A stretch of DNA of 64,000 nucleotides. It comes from Bicyclus anynana. Lineage: Eukaryota > Arthropoda > Insecta > Lepidoptera > Nymphalidae. The notes below the pieces were generated by a model. That model made no database searches and was not told the origin of the DNA. It saw only the letters and a program-made list of their open reading frames with translations. This document shows, piece after piece, positions 1 through 12,900 of this stretch (the stretch's first letter is position 1; each line of letters begins with the position of its first letter). The stretch spans positions 15,845,561 to 15,909,560 of the forward strand of contig NC_069093.1 in assembly GCF_947172395.1 (NCBI RefSeq), written 5' to 3'. Made by a program: the position numbers and the translations under genes.

Positions 1-595
1 CTACGGAGTACGAGCGTCCTCCGCCATACTACTATCCCGGACCCGCGTGAGTATTTGCTTAGTTTGTTTGTATGTTCGTTTTACCGCCGAACGTTCTATC
101 ATTGTATGTTGTCTATGTATCTGTCTCTGTAAAAGTCATTTTATTTTGTAAAACAAACTACGTATCAGTGATAAGTGTTTACTTTTATAATCTTTAAATA
201 TTCAGGTAAAAGGTTAAATTCCCTCAAGGATATTTTTTTGCAAAAACTCCTGTATTTCACTTTTGAGATATACCTAGGGGTTGATTTACCAGTCAGCTAT
301 TACAATCGGATATTTTGTTTGTATAGAAATAGTAATTATTTATTTTGTCTGTATTACTATTTGCTATGATGAATGTTTTATGAAATTTAGAACGTGACAG
401 GTCTCTGTTTTTATTCTTTTGTAAAGTTTCTTGCTCTCTTTTCGATAGTGGATACAGTCAATGCAAATCCATTTAGTAATCAATTAGGACAACAGCCATT
501 TATATTAATCAAGTGCTTATGATTTCATTTTATTTCCAGTGATAGACAGTAAACTGGCGCTCACGGAACTGGACGACGACTTTCTGAAGTACTGA
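1..595 (+). CDS. 3' end of an unrecognised plus-strand gene (last two coding exons)
   Basis: The window opens inside an exon that ends at 46 before a good donor (GTGAGT at 47). A 493-bp intron ends at TTTATTTCCAG (acceptor AG 538-539), and the last exon runs 540-595 to a TGA stop at 593-595. Splicing position 46 to 540 in the frame that starts at base 1 gives a C-terminus ending LIDSKLALTELDDDFLKY. This acidic tail with a terminal aromatic residue looks like a genuine protein end. The frame starting at base 3 would instead encode a YERPPPYYYPGP stretch and stop soon after the junction (at 551-553), so the frame is not fully certain. Too little of the protein is present to name a family. The gene converges on the minus-strand transporter. 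Confidence 0.6.
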
Positions 596-3500
596 GCATC
601 ATCACTCTACCGCCCGCCGTACATCGCACCCATCATATACGTACTCTTTGATCCATTCAAAGTATCCATACAAGTGTTAGAATACACCTATTCTCAAATG
701 AGAACAGCTATAGGTACCCTAGTATACTCCATATGAAACAATCTTACGGGCCGTGCCACATATAAATAATTATTAACATAGACTAGGAATAGAGGAAGTA
801 AAATACAAAAAGCGAAAAAAAAAAACAACTATTTTTCTAGACTAATTAACGAATAGGATCCTCTATGCGTAATTTCCGGCCCTCGTATGCCATACTGTTA
901 GTTACAATTAGGATAAGGAACGGATGAATAGGACGGATAGGTCTCAGTGGGTAGAGTTTGCTCTCAGTGACGGTAACTGCCATATTTCGACTGTCTCATA
1001 GTTTACTCTTTTTAGTGATTTTTACCCACGTCGGGCGGCTTCTGTCGAACAATTCACTCAGTTCCTATTAACCAATTTTACTACGAATAAGCTCATAACC
1101 TAATTGGACACTCTGAGACATTGATATATTTTGACTCCTTTTCGCTCTCGAAATTGTCATCCTGTTGACATTTTTTGTGCCAACTGCGCGTTGTATAATT
1201 TTATTATGTTTATATATTTACTTTTTTGGCTCGAGACATTGATCTTCTTCTATCTTTTATGAATTAATTCTCGAAATATTTCAAGAGGTTCAAAGTTGTG
1301 TTCGGTAGAAGCCGCGTCGATGGTTAACGGTTTATAATATTGTATTGTAGTGTCGGGCTTTAACTGATTCCCGAGTTATTCTCTACGTTGGTGGCGGACA
1401 CCCGCACAAATACACGGGAATCTGAGAGATTCATATATTATAGTATGTTGTAGATTAAGTTAGTCTGTTCTCACGCGAGATAAGCACGCATCGGTTCGAT
1501 GTGGTACACTTTGCGGCAAATTGTTTCCAAGAATATTCCGCAAGTTGATAACTTGAATTGCCATCACAGTCAGTCTGAAAATTGTGTCAGTTTTCTGTCA
1601 TTTAAACTGTGACGCGTTCACAATTTTAATTATTACGAATGTGCACAGAATTGGTTGCTGATTTTCTCGTGTGAGAGCAGACCAAATCGAATCCCTTTAG
1701 TGTATTGTTTTGACTTGGAGCACTAAGAGTGATAGGAACGAATTTAGGTGTAATGATTGTAGGAGTTGCAACGGTTCCGAGCTCGCGACATGCCTCACCG
1801 CGTACATACTCTGACACTCCTGTTTGACTTTAGCAGAAAGTCCTGAACAAATTAGGAGTGTGTGCGTTGTAGATGACGACTTGCCGAGCGAAGTGACGTG
1901 TTTTTATATCCTATGATTATGATCATGAAAAGAAGTCTATTATTATTAATAAGAATTTATTTCTGGCTTCTATTGAAGTTTTTTTAATTCTGTATATCTG
2001 CCATGAAGTTTAGTATATTGCTGCGACTGTAGATTTTATTTTCTATGACTATGATATTATATCAATATCATAATCAAATTTTAAATGTATTTGAGATGTT
2101 TGTGACATCATCAAATAATCAATGTTTTCTACTAGATGTCCCGACTTCTTTTGGGATAGTGACCAAAGAAACAGGGCTGCATAGCCAAAGATATGAATGC
2201 CAGTGATTCGCAGTTATTCTCACCTTGGCTAAGTGCTAAGTGCACTGCTTCGCCGGGCAAGTCGTTTGGAGTCGATGTGTCGAGTGTCGAGCGTGTCGTG
2301 TCGTACGGGTGAGGACGCTGCGTGGAGCGACAATCTCGTTCGGTGGAACATCACGTTTTCGAGATTCTAATGCATTTATATTGTGAACTTAGTATTATGA
2401 AATTTACTCTCTGTGTAATGTAGAACGTAAGTTTAAGTGAGCGAGGGCACCACTCGCGCTACCGCGTCTCGCGCCTTGTTCCCTGTGACGTACATTCGTC
2501 ACTATTAGCGGTTCTGTATGGTCTTTGACGACCATTTTATTGTCATGCCTTGGTATGAGATTTCACAAGAGACGTTTGTGTGACCACACAATGAAGCCGA
2601 CTGCATCTATTGCTGCATGTTTATACAGTCTATGAATAACGGCTTATAAATATGATCCGTGGTTTGATTCATATGTAAAAATCGATGATGGAAATCTCAT
2701 ACTAAGTGTAGAGGGCGCTGATATACCTATGTATTATCTATTGACAGGAACAGAATGTCTTCAACTCATTACTATACATTTTATCTAATTCAAGTTCCTT
2801 TTATGAAATTGTATGACACCATTCCAACCTCTGATCCTTTTAATACGCAGATGTAATGAATTGGAAGGAAGGGCTGAAATCAACAATCTAAGTACCTATA
2901 TATTTATGCGTTTCGGTCTTGGAGGTTAGAAAGGTGTGATATTGACACGACAATGTCTGCCAATATAAAATAAAATACTCTAAGACGACGTCACGTGAAA
3001 GAATTGTCGAGTTAGTGCTAGTCTGTATCACTGACCGCTGTATGTTATTTTAGATTAATAGTGATTATCCGATTAGCTAATTAGTAAGTTTAAATTGTTG
3101 ACTCGAAGTGCAAAAAGAAATTATTCGTTTAAGAGTTGTGTCATATCGCATTAGTTTGTGGATGTAATGCCAAATAACATGAGGTTGCATCTCGGTCGCC
3201 TGCAAGGTGCCACGTATTGCAATGGGGCGTCTTACGCCGAGCTGAACGCTATGAAGTTGTTGAGAAAGCGCTACCGAATAGAACGTAAACGTGTCTAAAC
3301 TACTGGAACATATTTTACCTTTCTACCATCTATCGGTCAAATATACTAGCTTCTGCAGTCTTCAGAATAATTAAATTAAGGCGTCAATAATAGAAATTAG
3401 TTTTTGGTCCTACATTTGATATCTATCACCACTGAAGTTCTGCAATTTACTCTGCTGCATTTCCCATCAAAAGTAAATAACTTTTATATAGAAATGCAAT

Positions 3501-5155
3501 TAATATCAATGAGAATCTCAATAGACTTCACGTTTACGTTCATGTTCGTGCTTTCTAGCGGAATAATTGACGTCTAAGATTACCTATTGGTTAGTTTATA
3601 TGACGTATATATTGTTAGGGATAACATCTGCGGGTAACTTAGTCACCGTGATGTTATTCTAGAATTTTTGATGATAAGCTGAGGAGCATATTAGTTAATG
3701 TATCGAATTTATTTTCTCGTTGCATTATGGAAGTCACATGATCAGAACTTGTTCTTTGTGTTTTTACACGTTCAAATGAAACTAGTTTGCATTTGCCGCC
3801 ATCAAATAACAAAAAAAAAATGGCAGTTTGGGCTAACGTCATGTTGAATGTAATTTGTAAATTATGCCACAATGCACGTTATATTTGTATCAAAAGCGAG
3901 TTAATGCCGTGGAGTTATCAGAGTCTGCGGAATATCGCATAACTAAGTGAATTGATCGGCATCTATGTGAGAGATATTCCTTAGAAAATAGAAGATTTGT
4001 TCATTGTCTAAATGTCTTATATCACCTCTTTTAAAGTGTAGTGTAACTATCCGAGTATTTGTGACATTTCCTGCTTCTTACACAAAGTTATTTAATAGTG
4101 ACTGTTAGCATAACTTGACGGCTGAACGTGTGACCTCCGTATAATGTGAATGAATTTTTAACAACAGTGTACCACCTTCTGCTCACTCGGTGGAAGTCTT
4201 CCTAACCTCGTATCCTCACGAGAAATTTCGCTCATTTTTCGTAGTAACTTTCTGGCGATCTATAATATCTCATGAAATGAATTAATTCTGCTCAATATAT
4301 AAATTGTTCTGTTGGAATTTGGTGCTAATCGAAGCATCTCTTTAGGGTTATTTAGTTGGAATTATTAAGAAAAAATATGTATTGTATATTACTTTCGTGT
4401 TTAGCGAAATTAGGTATCAATTGGCGTAGGTATATATGATAATAATATGTAATTTTTATTCGTAACATTTTAATATTGAGACTGCGTACAGACTGACAAT
4501 GTTGTAGCGAGATTCAGTTGCTGGACTGTATTAGCCAATTAAAGCATTAAAGCGAAAACAAAGCATCGATTAATTATTCGATACATTGTGCAACTAGTTT
4601 TTGTTATAAAAACAGCAGGACAAATGGATCCCGCTGCAACTAACCAAACAGTCCAAAGTGTATGAAACTGTATTGTATATTGGATGGCGAACTTATTGGC
4701 ACATTTTATTATAATTGTATTAGTGTTATAATATATTCATGTTTAGTGATAGGATTCGTTAGCCAATTTACTTTAAAACAATTATATTAATTGCGCAAAG
4801 CGTTCATAATATAAATAAAAATCAGCAAAATTGTACTGAGACAAGATTGGACTGTCAAAATCGCTTGCGAATTATTTGCGCAATTATCTCTGCTGCTATA
4901 TTTTAAAATTTCAAGTGCAATATTGGTGTAAAATTTTTCAAAAAGTCTTTTTTTTGTCACATTGGCAAAGATATGATATCAATAATTATAAAGCAGTATT
5001 TTTCAATTTCCAATTTAGGTATGCCAATGTCTATTGAAATCATATTGAATATTTGATATACTTCAGTAATTCTGCTGTACCATGCCAAAGCGGCTGTCTG
5101 CCGCAGATCTGGACTGTCTCGACGATTGTAAAATAAATATTTGATTATCTCTAAA
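596..5155 (+). other. Repeat-poor stretch, candidate long 3' UTR of the left-edge gene
   Basis: I see no coding exon and none of the SINE, Helitron, LINE or MITE families that crowd the rest of the window between the stop codon at 595 and about 5150. AATAAA signals on the plus strand lie at 2969-2974, 4814-4819 and 5132-5137. The last is about 175 bp before the first mobile-element fragment (5311). A 3' UTR of about 4.5 kb is an inference from the absence of repeats and the position of the polyA signals; no transcript evidence is available. Confidence 0.4.
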
Positions 5156-6273
5156 TTGGTATTTTATTTATTTGTTTACTTTTTAAATTCCAGCAAATGG
5201 CATTACGAACCTTAAGTGGAACGAGATTAACTAGCTCCACCCTAAACGATAATGTCTTGGTAGTTGCAGTCCTTTGCAGCGTTTTTGTATAGGTTTTACC
5301 TATTATTTTTAACCGACTTCAAAAAAGGAGAAGGTAATTGGACCGGTATTTTTAAAAAATGGATTCAATATAATATTGAACGTATAAAGGAAAAAGTCTT
5401 GGGCTTGCCGAGGCAACCACAACTGCATTAAAGTCTCTTATGCTTCCTACAAATTACAATATATTGCTTTGATTATGACTGATTGATAATATGACAAAAG
5501 CCTCTTTGTTCCCAAGACATAAAAGATACACTTTTCATCTCTTATCAAAACATTTTATTTTCTAGTTCGGCTGTATATAATATGTACAAATTAGGATAGT
5601 GTTGTCGCGCCGCTTATTCAGTCAATGCATTCAAACAATAGTAAACGCAAACAGTGGCTATAAAGTGAGTTGTCTCGCTCTCTCCTATAGAAGATAAATA
5701 AGGAGGAAAATAATGACTTTGTTATTGAAGTAAAACTTATGCACACTTGCTTTGGAAAGTAAGCTGGTAAATACGTTACGAAATGTGTAATCGAGGTCGA
5801 GGCGAATTGAAATTAAGAGAGAGAGAGACCTAACGAAGTTTTTCCTCAGTCGTTTAGCCTTTTTGGATTGAAAATAGTTATTATTATGTACTTGAAATTA
5901 CTGGTTATTATTCATGCTCAGTATCTAGTAAGGCAAATTTAGAGTCGAATTAGTTTATGGCAACAACTGCCACGTGGTTTGCGTTTACTATAATGTTCTT
6001 TCATTCCTTTGTTTATTCTCAAGAGATATAATAATATTTAGAGATCTTATTCAATATGTATTTTAGCCATGTATAAATATTTTTTTTTAACAAAGTACAT
6101 TAAATATTTAAATAACTTTCAGTAACATCTAATACTGTGGTAACTACTCTGCTGCTATATTTACCTAAATTAGTAACTATCTTTATGTTACATAAATATA
6201 CAAATTACAATGTAAGTAGGTACCTAACTAAAATACTGTCAATTCTCTTTCACATCTTCACAAATATATAAAA
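5156..6273. other. Convergent intergenic interval
   Basis: The interval lies between the two tail-to-tail genes. It holds a fragment of the AACCGACTTC element family at 5311-5345 and a short GA run near 5817. A minus-strand AATAAA (TTTATT on the plus strand at 6012-6017) could end the transporter mRNA. Nothing else is recognisable. Confidence 0.4.
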
Positions 6274-6435
6274 CTAGATCGCATTTAAACAACATTTTGT
6301 AAAATTATATAAAAATATTGACAAATACTCTTCTGGAAATAGTTTTGTTGCCGATATAAAAACATTTTTGACTACTTTGTACGCATCGCATCGCTGCATT
6401 GGAGATCTTGCACATGAATTGCATCCCGTCTCATT
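6274..6435 (-). CDS. Possible alternative 3'-terminal transporter exon or 3' UTR exon
   Basis: A strong pyrimidine-rich acceptor (CTTTTCTTTCAG on the minus strand, AG 6437-6436) is followed by 53 open codons beginning NETGCNSCARSPMQRCDAY and ending at a stop at 6274. A minus-strand AATAAA lies 260 bp further at 6017-6012. It could be a terminal exon, coding or not depending on which exon-12 donor is used. No family similarity supports the peptide. Confidence 0.25.
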   Translation of the reverse strand, partial: NETGCNSCARSPMQRCDAYKVVKNVFISATKLFPEEYLSIFLYNFTKCCLNAI

Positions 6436-6668
6436 CTGAAAGAAAAGTTTCAAAAAGTCAGCAAAAGGGTCGATTTGATTAATCATATCACTTTCAGAGA
6501 TTCAGAATACCAGGTAGATTCCGGTTTTGACCGATTTACCGATTTATGGATTTAACTGTTCAATTACTATCGATTTCAAGTTGCAATCTATCAAATGTTT
6601 TGAAATTAATTCACTAGATGGCACTATGCAAATTGCACTAATAAGAAGCTGAACCTTTTCTGAACATC

Positions 6669-6968
6669 TCAATATCTGGTTCTCAATAACAAAAACGTGC
6701 CAGACCCTCGTTTAGGCCACGAGCACACCGGAACCTGACCTAGAACGTCTCGTGGACTCCAATCTAGAGCAGATACCCACCAGGCGACCTGCTGCTTGGA
6801 CTTGCGCTGCGCCTCCAGCAGGAGTCGCTCCAGCTCGGCGCGACACGAGCAGTGCACGAACTCCCGCGGCTTCACGCCCTTGAACACCTCCGCGATGGAC
6901 GGCTTCACGTTGTAGAAGATGATGGTCTGACCGCGCGCGTGGAAGTCTTCGATCAGAGATTTTATGCC
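6669..6968 (-). CDS. Transporter exon 12: rest of STAS and C-terminus
   Basis: The acceptor is CTTACAG (AG 6970-6969). GIKSLIEDFHARGQTIIFYN and VKPSIAEVFKGV complete the STAS fold, and CRAELERLLLEAQRKSKQQ matches the helical end of the family. Reading on without splicing gives 40 more residues of unremarkable sequence and a TGA at 6671-6669. A GTGGGT donor lies inside this extension (6783-6778). Joined to an acceptor at 6437-6436, it would create a TGA just after KQQVA. The exon is solid up to KQQ; the tail is uncertain. Confidence 0.8.
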   Translation of the reverse strand, partial: GIKSLIEDFHARGQTIIFYNVKPSIAEVFKGVKPREFVHCSCRAELERLLLEAQRKSKQQVAWWVSALDWSPRDVLGQVPVCSWPKRGSGTFLLLRTRY

Positions 6969-9900
6969 CTGTAAGTTTCAACAATGCTTTATTCACAGAA
7001 ACAGTGTGCTTTAGACCACTCGACTGAAGTAAAAGTAAAAAACCAAAGCGCCATCTATGAGCCTCAGGCTTAACTGCATCGCAGCAGATTCTTGAAATGT
7101 ACAAAAAGGGATTGTTTCAAAGTTTTATACAAACGCCATCTACTGGTAGTTTATAATAACAACACTGTTTCACTACATCTCTAGATGGTAGCTTAAGCGG
7201 TTCCCAAAAGGTGTTCCGCGGAACCATGAGGTTCCGTGAAAGGCCGTTAGGGGTTCCGCGAAAATTCAAGATATTCCATATTGTAAATCGTTTCAATTGT
7301 GATAATATTAATTGATGTAATTTGTTATTCATTTTTAATTAACTTGTTTTAAATATTGCATTCCAAAATTCCATGGATATGCTTCTGGCGCGCTAACACA
7401 CGTCAGGAGACGTAAGAGTATTTCCGTCTTTATATTACTTCTTTCTTAAGCTAGGGTTCCGCCGAAAAATGGTCAAACAAAAAGGGTTCCGAAGTCAAAA
7501 GAATTCGGGAATCGTTGGCTTAAGCAGTATGAGTAGAAGAGTTTAAGATGCCTTAGATACTGTATCTAAGGCATCTTAAACTCTTCTACTCCCCAGATGA
7601 AGTTTAGGTTATTTAGAGAGACAGATATAGCCGCGATGGACTTGTATGCACGATGTTATGATAAGGTGGCCAACCGTCCTGTATTCTGCGGGACCGTCCC
7701 GTAATGCTAGATGTAATCCCGCTTTCAAATAATTAGTAAAAAAGTCCCGTAAAACGCTGGATGCGTCCCGCATGTTCCGCATTTTCTACCACACGACACA
7801 CACATACACAACACCCACACGCGCGCAAGAATAATATGCATCTATACGCGTTGCGCGCGGCAAGCGTATCGCGCGTGATTTCGTTCTCTCTTTCTCTCTA
7901 CACACATGAGGCTTAAGAGCGGGAGAGGCGCGCGCGAGTGATTGAATTGTTTTGATTTTTAAAATTAGTGTGATATACAATAGCATTTGACCTTTTGTAC
8001 CTAAGTTGTATGTTTTTATGTAATTTTGAATAAAATTTAACACACACACACACCCTCCCTAACCCTAATTATCCACAAAAAGTCCCGCATTCAATTTTAT
8101 GATCTCTTCTCACAAGTTGTACCTATGGATAACGAGCGAGGTTATCATGAATTGTTATAACCAGCGTGTGGCGTACCTTGGCGGCGGTGAAGTCGGCGGC
8201 CTGCACGTGGTGCGCGTCCAGCACGAGCGGCGCGTCGCCGGCTGCCTTGCGCAGCGCGCGCCGCACGAACTCCGCCGCGGGGAACGCCAGCGCGCGGTCC
8301 ACCGACGCCACCGCGTAGCGCACGCCACCCTCCGACTGAAACACATCACTAAATCGATTAATTTTTTTAGATAGGTCAAGATGTAATTTTTGTAACTACC
8401 CGCATTTATAGCTGTTATTGAATTGATTTTTTTGTATGTAAAATTAAAATCTAATTAGTCTGTACACTCGTAAATTATCTTAGTTTAGTTAGTTGTATTT
8501 TTCATATAAGCGAATTTGATGTAATTCTTTTGAGAAAATGAAGATCTTAAACCATCATCTAGGGTATCTACAAGAGCAATGATTCCCATTTGGTATCTAT
8601 TGTGTGACCGAGTTAGATATGGGGAGATCCACAGAAGAACCAAAGTTGCCGATATACCCGTAGCGCAACGAGTTTCAAAGCTGAAGTGCTATTGAGCGGT
8701 GTAAGATCGAAAAGTTAATGAACGTTAAGAGTTTCACGGTGTTGGTGGACTCCACAGTGCAACATTCTAACTCGCACTGTCAATCGAAAACATCAAGCGG
8801 GTAACAGGCAGCCGCTGGATCCAAGCGGATCACGACCGGAGTGTTCTCCGGAAGTCCTTACAAGTATGGATAATATATTATGTCCAGTAGTGGACGCCCA
8901 TTGACTGACAATGCAGATGATTGGTGATCGATATTGTGGATGACGTACCACGGCATGCGTGACCTTGACAGCGGGCCTGGCGGACGCGTACAGCAGGAAC
9001 AGCAGGTTGACGGCGATGCCCAGCACGATGCCCAGCTCCAGGCGCGTCACGAGGCACGCCGTGAATGTCACCACCGCTGGGATTATGTCCACCTCTGCAA
9101 GAACCAACATTTGCATATAATTCAATTCCATTAATCTATTTGCGAACAGTAAGTACATAAAGAGGTATTCTGGATGGATCAAACTCAAATGAATATACAA
9201 CGTTGTAGCGTATTCATATAAATATTATTAAATAATTATTTCTAGCGTATCCATATTAACATTTAGTTCGTAGATTATCTCTAACATGACAACGTACCAA
9301 ATTGTAAGTCGACATGTGGCATGCACATGTGGTGTGCACATGTCGACACAAACAACTCCAGAACACGTTCTGAGCTTTACTAACCCTATGTATTTTGTAA
9401 TATTAAGTTAGTTGAACAGCAAACGGTGATCGATACACACGCTTTTCTTTGCCCCCTTTCATTCTAACCACACGCGGCAATACTTTATTCTGTAACGACG
9501 TCAGAATTCGTCTGTCTTTTGCGAAGCATAGCAAAATCAATCAATCATTCTCTATTCCTATTGCACTTTAGCAAAGTAACGCTTCTATTCAAATCTCAAG
9601 GAAGAGAGACAACTCACTTTTCGTCCGCCAAATAGGCTTGAACACGTGCAGTTCCATCATAAACACGACGGCTGCGATGATGACGGCGGCCAGCGACGCT
9701 TTCGGTATGTAGTAGAAGTAGGGCGTGAAGTACTGGGAACACAAATACTTGATGTACAAAGGCCCAGAACTTTATAACTAATTTATTAAAAACTGTCAGT
9801 TTTTCTGTGCTTCTATCATAAGAGTACGGGAGACAGCTGTGGAAGTAGGACAGTGGTGGGTTTTGGGAGATTGGAAATTACAAAGGTCACATCTACAATC

Positions 9901-12900
9901 CAACTCCAAACGTTGTTCTTCAGGAAAAATGTCCTGAGTTTTCAACGCGTGGTTGACGGCGCCACGCGACAGCGCGTCCGACACCGGCATGGACTTCACG
10001 AGTGACACAAGCCACGCACACAGTTACGAGTGTACCTGTAGCGCCAGCAGCACCAGCGCGCCGGTGTAGAGCCCGCCGGCGGGCGAGGCGCCGCCCGACG
10101 CGTGGTTGACGGCGCCACGCGACAGCGCGCCCGACACTGGCATGGACTCCACGAGTGACACAAGCCACGCACACAGTTACGAGTGTACCTGTAGCGCCAG
10201 CAGCACCAGCGCGCCGGTGTAGAGCCCGCCGGCGGGCGAGGCGACGCCCGACGCGTGGTTGACGGCGCCACGCGACAGCGCGCCCGACACCGGCATGGAC
10301 TCCACGAACGACGACGCTATGTTGCACACGCCCAGCGCCACCATCTCCTGCGTCGCGTCCACGTACTTCCCCTCCGCTGCGGAACAACATCCAACATCAA
10401 CGATTGGTTGAACGAGCTAATCTCAAGAACTATTGGTCCGATTTGAAAAATTCTTTCAGTGTTAGATTTATCGAGGAAGGCGATAGGCTATATATTGCAT
10501 ATTCCTACGGGAACGGGGACCATGCGGGTGTAACCGCGAGGCGTCATTACTGATATTGAAGAAGCCATCCGCGACTCTAGGCGTGACTTGATACAGTTGT
10601 GCGTGATTGGAATAATTCATGACAGAAAGCTGTTTCATTATGCCAGCACGCACCGCTCGATTACAATTTTCGTAACACATTCACCAACTTACTCCTAAAG
10701 TCAAGCGGGCGTAAAGAAGTTTTACTTCATTAACTGCAGCCCTCAGTTCGTAATGCGGTTAAATTGTACGGTAAAAACTTACAAAAAACCTTAGCGAGTG
10801 CGATGTTCTCGAGTATGGAGAGCAGTGGCACCACGAAGATGGCCGAGCCGAGCGTGGAGGCCATCTCTGTGAAGGTGTAGGTGTGGTTGCCCACTGTGGC
10901 GAAGAATGGCGGCGGCGCCAGCTGCGGCAATCCTGCCTTCACGTCCCCTGGAAACATCCAATAAATGCTACAAATAAATATCGTCTGAGACTGAGAGTAT
11001 TAAGCTTGGGATGGGACGATGAAGTACCGAAATACCGCTTCATACAAAATACATACGAATGTATATACGTCGGCGCTCCGTCCACGTTCTAACCCCGTTC
11101 CATAAGCCCTTAACCACTTGACTCCTAAATGGACGACCGGTCGCACGTATAAAAAAATATAAAGTAAACTAAGGGCAATAGGCGAGCACAGTATCATGCT
11201 CCACCCGATAGAGGAATATAAAGATTTTTTTAAATGGCTCACAACGGTAGATTAAAACCGCAATCCCTGACTGCCGGCTTCTTCAACGCAGACGGGCTTT
11301 TCGATAAAATACTCGCGGGCAGCGAATGGTTAAATCCCGTTTGCGATTAACTATTTCGTTAAGATACGAAAGATTAATAACTTTCATCATCATCATCAAC
11401 TGATATTACAAGAAAATTTTAATTACGCAGAAGACGTAAAATTGCAACATTTTATCATTTTGATCTGATTCTTCTATTTATAGTTGAGTTACTTCATGTA
11501 ATTGTTAAAAATGACGACTGTATTTTAAACCACACGACTAAAGTAAAACTTATTTCGGAAATAAAAAACAAAGCGCCATCTATCATCAAGACTGGTATGA
11601 ATGCGTCGCAAAAGTGTACAAAAACGCAGTGTTGAAACACTGCGTTTATGCACGCAGTACGTTGTGTAGTTCTATAAGAACACCATCTACTGGTAGTTTA
11701 AAATAACAAATACTGTTCCACTATGCCTGTAGATGGTAGCACGTGTCTTAAAGCCTCACCCGATTACACTTCTGTAACGAATTCACCCACTTACTCCCCG
11801 AAAATGCGTAAAAAAGTTTTACTTCAACACTAAGCTCGATCCAGTCCAGAGTACAAAGATTTACCCGTAAGAACGAATGGCTGTTGGTTCTTGGTGTCGA
11901 AGTAGTAAGCCAGCGCAGCGCAGACCAGCACCACGAAGATGTTCCGCGTGGTGGAGAGGAACCACAGCGTCTGCGACACCGCCGCCTTCAGCCGCGACCT
12001 CTTCTCCAGGCTGCCCTCCTTGTAGTCCTCGTCTGAGCCGATCTTTATGTCCTTCACTTTCTGCAATGTGTAATTGTATTTGTATCAGGCTCTTTATGTG
12101 TATTCTCATCATATAGTTAATAGAGGTGAATGGTAGGCGTCCACATATAAAAATAATAGAACTTGAAATTTTCATTTTGGCCATGTTCATTTTCAGGCCC
12201 ACCTGTTGATTAACTCTACTGAGGTCATTGGGCATTGTACTACGGTCATCAAGAGTCTGCCATGATGACTACATAGTCCGCGAACCGTAGTTGAATGATG
12301 TACTCACCATTGATGTTGATGCCAAGTCCGTCCCAAACTACGTTAATTTACAAGTAAGGTCGCAGACTTACAATTTAATTACATCTTTATATCAATTAAC
12401 TTACTAATTTTCCAAATACTTTTCCACAGTTGGAAGTTTCGTACATTCGTTCGATAGTTCAAAGAGCCGATGGACATTGGGGTCCCAAGGTGTTGATCGA
12501 TCCTACACTAGATGGAAGGTATCAAGCGCCCAGCGGGTTGGGTAGCCGCTGGATGCAGGTGGCTCAAAACTTATTGTTTGGACGCAGTGGACGTCCATCG
12601 GCAGTTAATGAGGATCGTTACAGAATCAATCCTTATTGTCCTCTCTTGAGGAGGAGGAGATAAGTATAATTCCAGGATAGTCAAAAAATTGGCAGTCGTT
12701 GATGATGTAATTAATCAATTCACAATTAAAGTCTAACGAAGTGAACTGACGTCATCTTTAACAGACGACAAATAATCATTGTTCCGGTAAACGGCTGTCA
12801 CAATAGCCGTAAACAGGATGCATTTAACATCGATAACATCAGTATAGGTATGCTTCACATATTTAACAATAAAAAAATGCTACAATAGATAATCATCACA

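Noticed and set aside
9945..10154. Exon 8 and exon 5 copies as mutually exclusive alternative exons
   Set aside because: The extra copies have donors but no acceptor of their own, and the exon-8 copy is cut off by a stop. Cassette use is not supported.
9920..10390. A 156-codon Arg-rich minus-strand protein
   Set aside because: It is an out-of-frame reading of exon 8 and its tandem copies.
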